Shown: positions 43,646 to 52,544 of the stretch, piece after piece | Layout: the number at the start of each line of letters is the position of its first letter | Position numbering within the stretch: the first letter of the stretch is position 1 | DNA from: Pseudoalteromonas sp. T1lg88 | GTDB taxonomy: Bacteria > Pseudomonadota > Gammaproteobacteria > Enterobacterales > Alteromonadaceae | Reading direction: 5' to 3' | NCBI RefSeq assembly: GCF_002964765.1 | Contig: NZ_PQCF01000007.1 | Span: forward strand, 62,001 to 126,000 | DNA: 64,000 nucleotides | The notes under the pieces: generated by a model | The model's database searches: none | What the model saw: the letters and a program-made list of their open reading frames with translations, nothing else | What the model was told of the DNA's origin: nothing | Program-made: the position numbers and the translations under genes

Positions 43646-44590
43646 ATGCAATTATTAAAAGTAAAAGGCACCTTGCCATTTATGAAAGCACGCAAATTGG
43701 CAATGGGTTTCTCCATCTTGCTGATCTTTGCTTCTGTCGCGTCGTTTTTCGTTAAAGGCCTTAACTTTGGTTTGGATTTCACCGGCGGTACCGCCGTTGA
43801 GGTAGGTTTTTCACAACCGGCGGATCTAAGCAATGTGCGTAAAGTACTTGCCGAAAATGGCTTTGCCGAAGCCTCGGTACAGCTATTTGGCTCCAGTAAA
43901 GACGTCTTGGTGCGCTTGCCACCTCAGGGTGAAGGCGTAAAGGCCGAGGTGATTGGTAACCAGGTGATGACGGCAATGAAACAAGCGGATGCCGATGCGC
44001 AAATGCGTCGTATCGAGTTTGTTGGCCCGAGTGTGGGGGAAGACCTTAAAGAGCAGGGCGGTTTGGCCATGTTAACCGCGCTTATCTGTATCCTGCTTTA
44101 TGTGGCGATGCGCTTTGAGTGGCGCTTCGCACTGGGTGCGGTATTCGCGCTTTTCCACGATGTGGTGTTAACCATGGGCTTGTTCTCATTACTCGGTCTT
44201 GAGTTTGACTTAACCATCTTAGCGGCAATCTTGGCGGTAATAGGTTACTCACTCAACGATACCATAGTTGTATCCGACCGTATTCGTGAGAACTTCCGTA
44301 AAGTGCGTACTGATGACACCTTAGAGATCATCGATATTTCATTGACGCAAACTCTGAACCGTACCTTGGTAACCTCAATCACCACCATCTTGGTATTGAT
44401 TGCCTTGTTCGTATGGGGTGGACAGACCATTCACGGCTTTGCTACGGCATTGCTATTTGGTGTGTTCATCGGTACTTACTCTTCAGTGTACGTTGCCAGC
44501 TCGGTAGCCGTGGCGCTGGGTGTAAGTAAAGAGGATTTGATCCCGGTAGAGGTGGAAAAAGAAGGTGCGGACTTAGATGCCATGCCTTAA
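43646..44590 (+). CDS. secF: Protein translocase subunit SecF
   Basis: The 314-residue protein carries the SecF signatures GLNFGLDFTGGTAVEVGF, VGPSVGEDLKEQG, ALFHDVVLTMG and GYSLNDTIVVSDRIRENFRK, with six membrane helices. It forms the SecDF complex. Twelve bases after secD, with GGAGCAA upstream. A strong terminator follows. Confidence 0.98.
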   Translation: MQLLKVKGTLPFMKARKLAMGFSILLIFASVASFFVKGLNFGLDFTGGTAVEVGFSQPADLSNVRKVLAENGFAEASVQLFGSSKDVLVRLPPQGEGVKAEVIGNQVMTAMKQADADAQMRRIEFVGPSVGEDLKEQGGLAMLTALICILLYVAMRFEWRFALGAVFALFHDVVLTMGLFSLLGLEFDLTILAAILAVIGYSLNDTIVVSDRIRENFRKVRTDDTLEIIDISLTQTLNRTLVTSITTILVLIALFVWGGQTIHGFATALLFGVFIGTYSSVYVASSVAVALGVSKEDLIPVEVEKEGADLDAMP

Positions 44591-44624
44591 TCGCCTTTCT
44601 TGCGATTGTAGTGCGATATAGAGA

Positions 44625-44652
44625 AAATGCCGCTTTTCAGCGGCATTTTTTT
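44625..44652 (+). terminator. Rho-independent terminator after secF
   Basis: AAATGCCGC / GCGGCATTT around TTTTCA with eight T residues; ends the tgt-yajC-secDF transcript. Confidence 0.93.
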
Positions 44653-44657
44653 TCGCC

Positions 44658-44683
44658 TGTAGGTCAGCCTCTCAGAGCGACAA
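44658..44683. repeat. Degenerate single palindromic repeat unit
   Basis: TGTAGGTCAG...AGCGACAAG is a diverged single unit of the GTAGGTCGG family, directly after the secF terminator. Its stem no longer pairs fully. Nothing else is clear up to the EAL gene at 44797. Confidence 0.55.
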
Positions 44684-44796
44684 GAGAGCACTAACCCACA
44701 CTTAAATCAAAAAGGAGAAAAATAAACCTTTTCATATACTTGTCATATTCAAGTGATACCCTGCGCCACCGTTTGTGCTTTTAGTGTAGTAGGCCG

Positions 44797-46608
44797 GTGA
44801 ATACGGACTTGATAGCAGAATTAACCTTGATATTGCGGCAGCGGTCGATCACAACCTTATTTCAGCCTATTTTCGATGTTACGCACCAGCAAATAATTGG
44901 CTATGAGGCCTTGAGCCGAGGCCCTGAAGGCAGTCCTTTGCACGCTCCGGCCGTGTTGTTTCAATGTGCGCAACAGGCGCGTCGGCTCTCCGAATTAGAA
45001 TTATTATGCCGCGAGACGGCCATTGCCACCTTTGCCAAGCTGGGACTTACAGGTAAGCTGTTTTTAAATGTCAGCCCTAATACTTTGCTTGATCCCGCCC
45101 ACCCAAAGGGGCAAACGCTACACTTGTTACGTAAATATAGCCTGGGACCTGAGCAGGTGGTTATTGAGCTCACCGAGCAGGATAAGGTCGAGGATGCTAG
45201 GCTATTACGAATAGCGGTGGAGCATTATCGCGAGCTTGGTTTTCAAATCGCCATTGATGATTTGGGGGCTGGCTACTCCGGATTAAAGCAATGGTCTGAA
45301 ATACGCCCCGAGCTAGTCAAAATAGACAGGTATTTTATCGACCATTGTGATTTTAGCCCGGTCAAACGGGAGTTCTTAAAATCCATTATCGACTTGGCTA
45401 AGGCCACCAATACTCAATTGATCGCCGAAGGAATAGAGCGCTTTGAGGAATTTCAACTGCTGACCAGGCTGGGCATAGACAATGTTCAGGGCTACTTGCT
45501 GGCCTGCCCAAGCGCACAACCCGAGTGTCACTATCGGCATCATCATATGCCTGAATCGACATGGAGAGCGGGCCCAGCTCGCCGTGAGCAGGGTTTAAAT
45601 ATAGGTTACTTAGCGCAGGCCAAACAGGCGTTGTGCCAGCAGACCAGCTGCAGTGAGGCGCAAAAAGTATTTGCCGAGGACAATAATGCTTCTTGTGTGG
45701 TGGTGTTAGACAGCGAGCGTCGCCCCGTGGGTCTGCTTTATAAAGAGCGGCTTAATGAGCTGTTTTCGACTCCCGCTGGGCATGCATTTTATGATAGGCA
45801 AGCTATCAGTGCGGTAATGGAACGCTCGCTTCTTGTGGTTGATGAAAATGATACCTTGGATAGCGTCAGTCATCAGATCACCGAGGGCGACCTTGATATT
45901 CGTCGTCATATCATTGTCACTCGCGAGCAGCAATACCTGGGAGTGGTGCCACTGAGAATTATCCTCAAGCATATAACTGAGGAAAAGGTGCGTCATGCCC
46001 AACATGCCAATCCGCTGACCATGTTGCCCGGTAATATTGCCATCAATGAAGCCATTGAGCAGCGTCTGCATACAGGCAGCTCCTTTACCCTGGCTTATTT
46101 TGACCTCAACCATTTTAAGCCCTTTAACGACCTCTATGGTTATGACAATGGCGATGGGGTGATCAAGCTGGTGGCCGAGCTTATTCGTCGCCATACTCAG
46201 ACAGTACCCTGTTTTGTTGGTCATATAGGTGGCGATGACTTTATGGTTGTCTTCGACGACCCTAAGGCGCAGGCTATATGTGCTGCGGTTATCGCTGATT
46301 TTGATCGCCTGATCGCGGGTTATTTCAGCACCGAGCATATCAAGGCCAAAGGCTATTGGAGTTGCGACAGGCAGGGAAGGCGTCAGTTTATCCCTTTACT
46401 GTCTTTAGCCGTTGGTTTGGTCTCCCCTGATATCAATTGCTGCCATAACGGCCATCAGGTTGCCGCTCTGGCTGCCGATGCGATAAAAGAAGCCAAGTGC
46501 CAACTGGGCAGTTATGTATTTTGTTGCCAGCGTCGCAAGCCCGCGGCGCCCCTGTATCGTTTGCATCAACAAGATGTGAGTGTCCACCGTCATAGTTTGA
46601 GAAATTAA
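44797..46608 (+). CDS. EAL-CBS-GGDEF protein (cyclic-di-GMP turnover)
   Basis: The 603-residue protein begins with an EAL phosphodiesterase domain (10-240): EALSRGP (EAL at 37-39), FLNVSP, IELTEQ, IAIDDLGAGYSGL and LIAEGIE, so the catalytic residues look complete. A CBS pair follows (about 275-395), then a GGDEF domain (405-570) with FDLNHFKPFNDLYGYDNGDGV. Its signature is GGDDF (478-482), Asp for the usual Glu, so cyclase activity may be reduced or lost. There is no membrane segment, so it is cytoplasmic. The net effect is probably to degrade cyclic-di-GMP, tuned by a nucleotide bound to CBS and possibly GTP on the GGDEF domain. Confidence 0.93.
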   Translation: MNTDLIAELTLILRQRSITTLFQPIFDVTHQQIIGYEALSRGPEGSPLHAPAVLFQCAQQARRLSELELLCRETAIATFAKLGLTGKLFLNVSPNTLLDPAHPKGQTLHLLRKYSLGPEQVVIELTEQDKVEDARLLRIAVEHYRELGFQIAIDDLGAGYSGLKQWSEIRPELVKIDRYFIDHCDFSPVKREFLKSIIDLAKATNTQLIAEGIERFEEFQLLTRLGIDNVQGYLLACPSAQPECHYRHHHMPESTWRAGPARREQGLNIGYLAQAKQALCQQTSCSEAQKVFAEDNNASCVVVLDSERRPVGLLYKERLNELFSTPAGHAFYDRQAISAVMERSLLVVDENDTLDSVSHQITEGDLDIRRHIIVTREQQYLGVVPLRIILKHITEEKVRHAQHANPLTMLPGNIAINEAIEQRLHTGSSFTLAYFDLNHFKPFNDLYGYDNGDGVIKLVAELIRRHTQTVPCFVGHIGGDDFMVVFDDPKAQAICAAVIADFDRLIAGYFSTEHIKAKGYWSCDRQGRRQFIPLLSLAVGLVSPDINCCHNGHQVAALAADAIKEAKCQLGSYVFCCQRRKPAAPLYRLHQQDVSVHRHSLRN

Positions 46609-46698
46609 AGCGCTCACCTGTCCCTAGTACATAAATTTAGCTGTTTGCTTATGAGCCGCCGTTTGATAATCTGTGCCGCAGTTGAGTCGAGGGTTGTT

Positions 46699-47502
46699 AT
46701 GAAGCTGCGCTTTTTAGGGTTTACGGTTGGGTTAATAATGGCATCCATGGATGTGAGTGCACAGGTGTCAGACGAGCACAGCGCGGCACGTGGGCACTGT
46801 GATGTAGAGCTGACCCATGGCCTGATCATCACTCAGGACACCATTCGCATTGTTGATAATAATCAAACCCGGGTGCAGATTAACCAAGGCAATCAGCTGC
46901 TGGTGCGAGGTCAGTGGATTGAACTCGATGCCAAGGAAACGGAAATTCTTGAGCAATACAATCAAATGATCCGCGATACCGTTCCCGAATTGGTGGAGTT
47001 GGCTACCGATGGGGTCAATATCAGCCTGAGCGCCATTGAGAATGTGGTCACAGGCCTTTCCGATAAAGAGCCCGAAGTGCTTAAGGCGCAACTCCAGTAT
47101 GTGGAGCAGGCGCTGCGCAATAAATTCAAACGAGGCGATGATTTCTTTTATATCGCCCCTCAGTCCCTCTCTAAGCTTGATGACTTCTTTGCTGAGGAAG
47201 TATCGAAAAAGATTCATACCGCAATTCAGGGATCGCTGGGAGCCATGTTGATAGCACTCGGAGATGCCCTCGAATCCCGTGAGGGGAATATTGAGGAACG
47301 CATCAGTGATGTGGGCACCCGGATGGAAATTATTACCGCAGAAATCGACAAATCCCTGCAAAAGAAAGCCGAGCAGTTGGCACTGAAATCGGAAGAGTAC
47401 TGCAACTGCTTGAATATGCTTGATACTACAGAGTCCAAGCTGCAAAAGCTGGTCCCCGAATTAGCAGACTTTGATCTGGTAAAAATTAAATCTGAAATGT
47501 AG
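46699..47502 (+). CDS. YggN-like (DUF2884) periplasmic protein
   Basis: The protein is about 267 residues from the ATG at 46699 (GAGGG upstream); the open frame reaches 46645. It has a signal peptide (MKLRFLGFTVGLIMASMDVSAQ). The mature part matches the DUF2884/YggN pattern: CDVELTHGLIITQDTIRI, LLVRGQWIELDAKETEILEQYNQMIRDTVP, then helices (GSLGAMLIALGDALE). Two cysteines lie near the C-terminus (YCNCLNML). Function unknown. Its stop codon TAG is provided by the first bases of a TGTAGGTCGG repeat, so the original C-terminus may have been changed by the repeat. Confidence 0.8.
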   Translation: MKLRFLGFTVGLIMASMDVSAQVSDEHSAARGHCDVELTHGLIITQDTIRIVDNNQTRVQINQGNQLLVRGQWIELDAKETEILEQYNQMIRDTVPELVELATDGVNISLSAIENVVTGLSDKEPEVLKAQLQYVEQALRNKFKRGDDFFYIAPQSLSKLDDFFAEEVSKKIHTAIQGSLGAMLIALGDALESREGNIEERISDVGTRMEIITAEIDKSLQKKAEQLALKSEEYCNCLNMLDTTESKLQKLVPELADFDLVKIKSEM

Positions 47503-47630
47503 GTCGGGGTTTGCCGCCATACATGTAGGTCAGGCTTTAGCCTGACAAGAGAGCAATGCAGGGGCACATTGTCGCTCCGCCCGACAAAAGGCATTATTGG
47601 CATCTTGTCGGCGCAGAGCACCGACCTACA
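47498..47630. repeat. Composite palindromic repeat cluster
   Basis: It starts with TGTAGGTCGGGG, then GTTTGCCGCC, a nested unit TGTAGGTCAGGCTTTAGCCTGACA, a GAGCAATGCAGGGGCACATTG motif shared with the clusters at 57.3 and 61.2 kb, and ends with GTCGGCGCAGAGCACCGAC CTACA. It lies between the convergent yggN-like and yacG genes and borders both: it supplies the stop codon of the first and ends at the base before the yacG stop. Confidence 0.85.
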
Positions 47631-47870
47631 CTAATCTTTAAAAAAGCTATCTTCGCTTTTTGCCAGCATGGCCTCAATTTCTTCGATAAAGGCACTGGCA
47701 TCTGCGCCTTGCGGCTCATTGCTCAGGGGCGTGGAAATACTATTTGATTCCGATGACCATTCGCCTAAATCAATAAGCTGGCAGCGTTTGCTGCAAAATG
47801 GTCGGTAAGGGCTTTGGGGGCCCCACTCAACGCCTTGCTCACAGGTAGGGCAGTTTACTTTCGCAGGCAT
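47631..47870 (-). CDS. yacG: DNA gyrase inhibitor YacG
   Basis: The 79-residue zinc protein has the YacG pattern [34 protein letters not shown] with four zinc-binding cysteines, and a charged C-terminal tail longer than in E. coli (65 residues). YacG binds GyrB and blocks gyrase. It is last in the pil-coaE-yacG cluster. Confidence 0.95.
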   Translation of the reverse strand: MPAKVNCPTCEQGVEWGPQSPYRPFCSKRCQLIDLGEWSSESNSISTPLSNEPQGADASAFIEEIEAMLAKSEDSFFKD

Positions 47871-47954
47871 CTACACTCGCTCCGCATTTTCTTAGATGCG
47901 GGCAAGTGTATCTAAGCAGGACGCTAATTGAAAGTTATATACCCTCAACTCGGG

Positions 47955-49631
47955 CTACATCAGGGTAACCCGGTTGATCTCGGTGAGAGAGGTAATGCCA
48001 GCCGCCGCTTTACGCAGGCCCGCGCCTCTTAGGGTGGTGAAGCCATCTTGTTTGGCTATGGCGGCGATCTCTATAGAGGTGGCGCCATTCATAACTGCCT
48101 GAGAGATCTTCGGACTAATCGGTAACATTTCATAAAGGCCGATACGACCTTTATAACCTTCGGTGCATTCATCGCAGCCAACGGCCCTATACAGGGTCAA
48201 GTTAGCGGCTTCGGCTTCGCTGTAGCCTTGCTTTAGTAGCTCGTCCACAGGTAACTGCTCAGGTACTTTGCAGTGCTTGCAAAGTTTTCTGGCCAGGCGC
48301 TGTGCTATTACCAAGGTCACCGAGCTGGCAACGTTATAGGCGGGTACGCCCATGTTCAGCAGTCGGGTAATGGTTTCCGGCGCTGAATTGGTATGCAAGG
48401 TAGAAAGTACCAAGTGGCCTGTTTGTGACGCCTTAATGGCGATTTCCGCGGTTTCCAGGTCACGTATCTCACCTACCATGACCACATCCGGGTCCTGACG
48501 CAGGAAGGCGCGCAGGGCGTTGGCAAAGGTAAGGTCAGCCTTGGGGTTAATCTGTACCTGGTTAATACCCTTAACGTTAATTTCCACCGGATCTTCGGCG
48601 GTGGAAATATTGCGCTCGGCGGTATTTAAGATACTGAGGCCGGTATACAAGGACACGGTTTTACCCGAGCCGGTAGGGCCGGTGACCAGTATCATGCCCT
48701 GAGGTTGGGCTAATGCGTCTAAATAGAGGAGCTTCTGCTCTGGCTCATAGCCCAACACGTCTATGCCGAGCAGGGTAGTGGAGCCATCGAGAATACGCAT
48801 AACGATTTTCTCACCCCACAATGTCGGCAAGGTGCTGACACGGAAGTCGATTTTCCTATGCTGTGACAGGCTCATTTTAATACGCCCGTCCTGAGGCTTA
48901 CGCTTTTCGGAAATATCCAGCTTGGCCATCACCTTAATACGAGCGGCGAGGCGGTTTGCTAAATTAAACGGCGGGTGGGCCATCTCATGCAAGACGCCAT
49001 CGATACGAAAGCGAATACGGTATTCACCATCATAGGGCTCAAAATGTAAATCGGATGCCTCGCGATGAATGGCATCGCGGAGGATTTTATTGATATAGAC
49101 AATAATGGGGGCATCGTCGTCACTGGTTTCATGATCATCGGCCACATGGCCGTCATCATGTTGAATTTGGCCCAGTTCCTTAACGTCCTGCTCGGAGATT
49201 TTTAAGGCATGGGTGGCATCGAAAAGGCTTTCAATAAGCTTATCTATATGCTGATAATCGCAAAGCACCACATCACATTGCAAACCGGTACTGAACTCGT
49301 AGTTTTCAAGTGCGCCGTAATCCGTGGGGTCGGACACCGCCAACATAAGTCTGTTGCCCTTTTTCGCCAGCGGCAGCACGTGGTGACGGCGGATCAAGCG
49401 CTCTTTTAGCAGGTTTGTATCTATGCTTTGTTCATCAAACTGACTGAGATCAAAATAGGGGACACGAAAGAGTTCGACACACTGACTTAATAGCTCGTTT
49501 TGACTCATATTGCTGCAGCGCACAATCAGTTCGGCGGCGCTGCGACAACGGTCCTGCTCAAGCCTGACCTTGTCATTATCAAGGCGACCCAAGGTTATAA
49601 ACTTTCGGATCAGAGGAGAGTTGATGTTCAT
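47955..49631 (-). CDS. Second PilB/GspE-type secretion ATPase
   Basis: The 558-residue ATPase is a close paralogue of pilB at 52.5 kb; the two share long identical runs in the ATPase core. It has an N-terminal MshEN-type domain (1-140), Walker A GPTGSGKT (318-325), [21 protein letters not shown] with the Walker B glutamate, and a four-cysteine zinc site (CKHCKVPEQ and CDECTEG). All catalytic motifs are intact. It occupies the place between coaE and yacG where zapD is normally found. It probably powers pilus extension together with, or instead of, the first PilB under other conditions. N-terminal and linker regions differ most between the two. Confidence 0.92.
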   Translation of the reverse strand: MNINSPLIRKFITLGRLDNDKVRLEQDRCRSAAELIVRCSNMSQNELLSQCVELFRVPYFDLSQFDEQSIDTNLLKERLIRRHHVLPLAKKGNRLMLAVSDPTDYGALENYEFSTGLQCDVVLCDYQHIDKLIESLFDATHALKISEQDVKELGQIQHDDGHVADDHETSDDDAPIIVYINKILRDAIHREASDLHFEPYDGEYRIRFRIDGVLHEMAHPPFNLANRLAARIKVMAKLDISEKRKPQDGRIKMSLSQHRKIDFRVSTLPTLWGEKIVMRILDGSTTLLGIDVLGYEPEQKLLYLDALAQPQGMILVTGPTGSGKTVSLYTGLSILNTAERNISTAEDPVEINVKGINQVQINPKADLTFANALRAFLRQDPDVVMVGEIRDLETAEIAIKASQTGHLVLSTLHTNSAPETITRLLNMGVPAYNVASSVTLVIAQRLARKLCKHCKVPEQLPVDELLKQGYSEAEAANLTLYRAVGCDECTEGYKGRIGLYEMLPISPKISQAVMNGATSIEIAAIAKQDGFTTLRGAGLRKAAAGITSLTEINRVTLM

Positions 49632-49705
49632 AAAATACCGATATAACGCAAGCTAGATGTAATTATAATAAGCTTAGACAAACTAAGCTATTACAGGTTA
49701 TATGG

Positions 49706-50341
49706 TTATTGTTGCTTATCTGCACAAGAATGCAACTTAACTCGCTTTAAATAACTGTAATGGTAGCCTTGCACCTTGCTTTTAAGTGCAGCTAATGTGC
49801 CGGAATTACTAATAATATCATCGGCTTTTTTCACTTTATTGCTACGGCTCATTTGCGCGGCAACTATAGCTCGTGCCGCGTCCAATGTCAGTTTATCACG
49901 TTCGCAGGTGCGCGTTAATTGTAGCTCTAATTGCACATCAATCAATAATGTGCGCTGACAGTATTTTTCCAGTCCGTTTTCAAACAGCAGCGGCGCTTCT
50001 AAAATCACATAGGGGCTTTGCGCTCTTGCCAATTGGTCGAGCATCTCGGTGCGGATAAGCGGATGAAGCAGGTTATTAAGCCAGAGTTTTTCGCTATTAT
50101 CGCTAAAAACTATTTCTCTTAGCTTAGATCTGTCGAGGGCGCCATTGGTATCGAGTATGCTTTCCCCGTGGCGCTTAACTATGGCATTTAAGGCCGGGCT
50201 TCCGGGCTCAACAACCTGGCGGGCAACTAAGTCGGCATCGATAACCTCGATGCCGAGCTCGGCAAAAAACTTGCTGGCACTGGACTTACCGCTACCAATG
50301 CCACCGGTTAAACCCAAGACCCAAGGGTGTGTGTTAGCCAA
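49706..50341 (-). CDS. coaE: Dephospho-CoA kinase
   Basis: The 211-residue kinase shows the P-loop LGLTGGIGSGKSSASKFF, VIDADLVARQVVEPGSPAL, LHPLIRTEML and VILEAPLLFENGLEKYC, all typical of CoaE. It adds the final phosphate of coenzyme A. The start overlaps the pilD stop by eight bases, the usual arrangement in the pil cluster. Confidence 0.97.
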   Translation of the reverse strand: MANTHPWVLGLTGGIGSGKSSASKFFAELGIEVIDADLVARQVVEPGSPALNAIVKRHGESILDTNGALDRSKLREIVFSDNSEKLWLNNLLHPLIRTEMLDQLARAQSPYVILEAPLLFENGLEKYCQRTLLIDVQLELQLTRTCERDKLTLDAARAIVAAQMSRSNKVKKADDIISNSGTLAALKSKVQGYHYSYLKRVKLHSCADKQQ

Positions 50342-51224
50342 GAAGCATACTCATATAGCTTGCCTGTATTTGCTCACCCCAGAGCATGGCTATCCAGCCG
50401 GCGATGGCAATATAAGGGCCAAAGGGAATAGGGGTAGCCTTATCCCGTCCTTGAATTGTCAGCAGGATAATGCCGAGCACAGCCCCAACCACACTGGAAA
50501 GCAGGATAATCATGGGCAGGGCTTGCCAGCCAAGCAAGGCGCCAAATACTGCCATTAGCTTAAAGTCGCCATATCCCATGCCTTCCTTGCCGGTTACCAG
50601 CTTAAACAGCCAATAAACGCTCCACAGGCTTAAATAGCCGGCAGCGGCACCTATAATTGCCTCGCCTGGGGGGATGGTGATGCCTAAAACGCTGGCCAAA
50701 AGCGCTAACCAGAGTAGCGGCAGGGTAATTTGATCCGGCAGTAGCATATGATCGATATCGATAAAGGTCAGGGCCACTAAACACCAGGTTACGGCAATGT
50801 ATAAGAGTGCCAGTTCGCTGGCACCCAGTTGCCAGGCAACCACTGTACCTAACATTGCTGTAATTAGTTCAATGGCCGGATAACGCACCGAAATCGGGTT
50901 TTTGCAATTGGCACATTTACCGCCGAGCAAAAGCCAACTCAGTACGGGAATATTCTGCCAGGGCTTTATCTTGCTCTTACATTTTGGGCAGGTAGAACTA
51001 GGAGTGATCAGGTTAAAGGTACCTTGGGGCTCCTGCGCATCGCTCTGCGCTAATTCATCCGCCAATAAAAGTCGACATTCGCCCTGCCACTGGGTTTGCA
51101 TCATTTTCGGCAGGCGATAGATAACTACATTTAAAAAACTGCCAATGGCTAGGGACACGAAAAAAGCCGTGGTATAAAAAAACCACGGCTGTGCCTGCAT
51201 TAAGCTTTGTACTTCTGAAAACAT
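50334..51224 (-). CDS. pilD: Prepilin peptidase PilD
   Basis: The 296-residue membrane enzyme has GSFLNVVIYRLP (28-39), the zinc-binding pairs C79/C82 and C104/C107 (TCPKCK, KCANCK), and the two catalytic aspartates in FIDIDHMLLPDQ and GYGDFKLMAVFGALLG. It cuts the leader of PilA-type prepilins and methylates the new N-terminus. It is directly adjacent to pilC, and the ATG falls one base before the pilC stop. Confidence 0.97.
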   Translation of the reverse strand: MFSEVQSLMQAQPWFFYTTAFFVSLAIGSFLNVVIYRLPKMMQTQWQGECRLLLADELAQSDAQEPQGTFNLITPSSTCPKCKSKIKPWQNIPVLSWLLLGGKCANCKNPISVRYPAIELITAMLGTVVAWQLGASELALLYIAVTWCLVALTFIDIDHMLLPDQITLPLLWLALLASVLGITIPPGEAIIGAAAGYLSLWSVYWLFKLVTGKEGMGYGDFKLMAVFGALLGWQALPMIILLSSVVGAVLGIILLTIQGRDKATPIPFGPYIAIAGWIAMLWGEQIQASYMSMLLG

Positions 51225-52448
51225 TTAGATTACGGAACCTAGTTGGAATATGGGTAGATACATGGCAATGATTAAGCCACCTACTAGTACGCCCAGCACG
51301 GCCATAATCATGGGCTCAAGAAGGCTGGAAAGGCCATCAACCGCATCGTCTACTTCCTGCTCATAGATGGTAGCCACCTTGGCAAGCATATCGTCTAATG
51401 CACCTGATTCTTCACCTATGGCCACCATTTGAATGACCATATCCGGGAAGATATTGGAGTTGCGCATGGCCCAGTTCATTGGGTTACCCGAGCTCACTTC
51501 CGCTTTAATTTCCAATATGGCGTCGCGGTATACGGCGTTACCTGAGGCACCCGCGGCAGAGTCTAAGGCATCAACTAGGGGCACACCTGCGGCGAAGGTG
51601 GTCGATAAAGTACGAGCATAACGCGCCACCGCCGCCTTATTCAAAATCATGCCGATAACGGGGATTTTTAAAATATAGGCATCGACCTTATCGCTAAAGT
51701 CTTTATTGCGCATGCGGGCTTGAGCAAATATATAACCACAGATACCCAATACTAATAATATTATCCACCAATAGGCCTGCATAAACTCCGAGATACTAAT
51801 CACAAATCGAGTGAATGGCGGGAGCTCGGCTCCGAAGCTAGTGAATATCTCTTCAAATTGAGGCACCACAAATATCAATAGAATGGACGTTACTATAATA
51901 GCGACAATTATAACGGCGATGGGATAAAAAAGTGCCTTTTTGATTTTGGACTTAAGTGCCTCTGCTTTTTCTTTATAAAGGGCGATACGGTCAAAAATTC
52001 GATCAAGGGCACCGGATTGCTCACCAGACGCTACTAGGTCACAATAGAGATCATCAAAATACTTTGGATGTTTACGCAGCGCAGAACTAAGTGGATGACC
52101 TGCTTTAACTTCTTCGCCTATATTGTTAAGCAAACTCTTAATACTGGGGTTTTCCGAGCCATCGGCAATCATATCTATGGCCTGAACGAGTGATACGCCC
52201 GCCAAGAGCATGGTGGCTAACTGTCGTGTTAAAACGGCTATATCTCCTGGCTTAATCCTTTTTTGACCGTTGCCGAAGAGGGACTTGGGCTTGCGCTTTA
52301 CCTTCGAGGGGGTGATGCCCTGCTTACGCAGTTGCGCTTTGACTAGTGCAACGCTAGTACTGTTTAGTTCACCCTCAAGCTTTTTACCTCGGGAGCTAAC
52401 CCCTACCCATTGGAAGGTGTCCATCTGACTTTTTAGTTGTTTTGCCAT
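51225..52448 (-). CDS. pilC: Type IV pilus inner-membrane platform protein PilC
   Basis: The protein is about 407 residues from the ATG at 52448; a GTG at 52460 would add four. The duplicated T2SF domain is clear: LTRQLATMLLAGVSLVQAIDMIAD and RYARTLSTTFAAGVPLVDALDSAAGASGN, each followed by conserved glutamate-rich helices (LVASGEQSGALD, MVAIGEESGALDDML), and three membrane helices. PilC couples the ATPase to pilin assembly. Located between pilB and pilD as usual. Confidence 0.96.
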   Translation of the reverse strand: MAKQLKSQMDTFQWVGVSSRGKKLEGELNSTSVALVKAQLRKQGITPSKVKRKPKSLFGNGQKRIKPGDIAVLTRQLATMLLAGVSLVQAIDMIADGSENPSIKSLLNNIGEEVKAGHPLSSALRKHPKYFDDLYCDLVASGEQSGALDRIFDRIALYKEKAEALKSKIKKALFYPIAVIIVAIIVTSILLIFVVPQFEEIFTSFGAELPPFTRFVISISEFMQAYWWIILLVLGICGYIFAQARMRNKDFSDKVDAYILKIPVIGMILNKAAVARYARTLSTTFAAGVPLVDALDSAAGASGNAVYRDAILEIKAEVSSGNPMNWAMRNSNIFPDMVIQMVAIGEESGALDDMLAKVATIYEQEVDDAVDGLSSLLEPMIMAVLGVLVGGLIIAMYLPIFQLGSVI

Positions 52449-52544
52449 TATTCTATCCACAATCCTGTTGTACTACATCAATAGTAACACGATGATTACG
52501 TTTCGCTTACTTTAGTGTAGAGCATTAAGGTTTAAATTTGTTAT

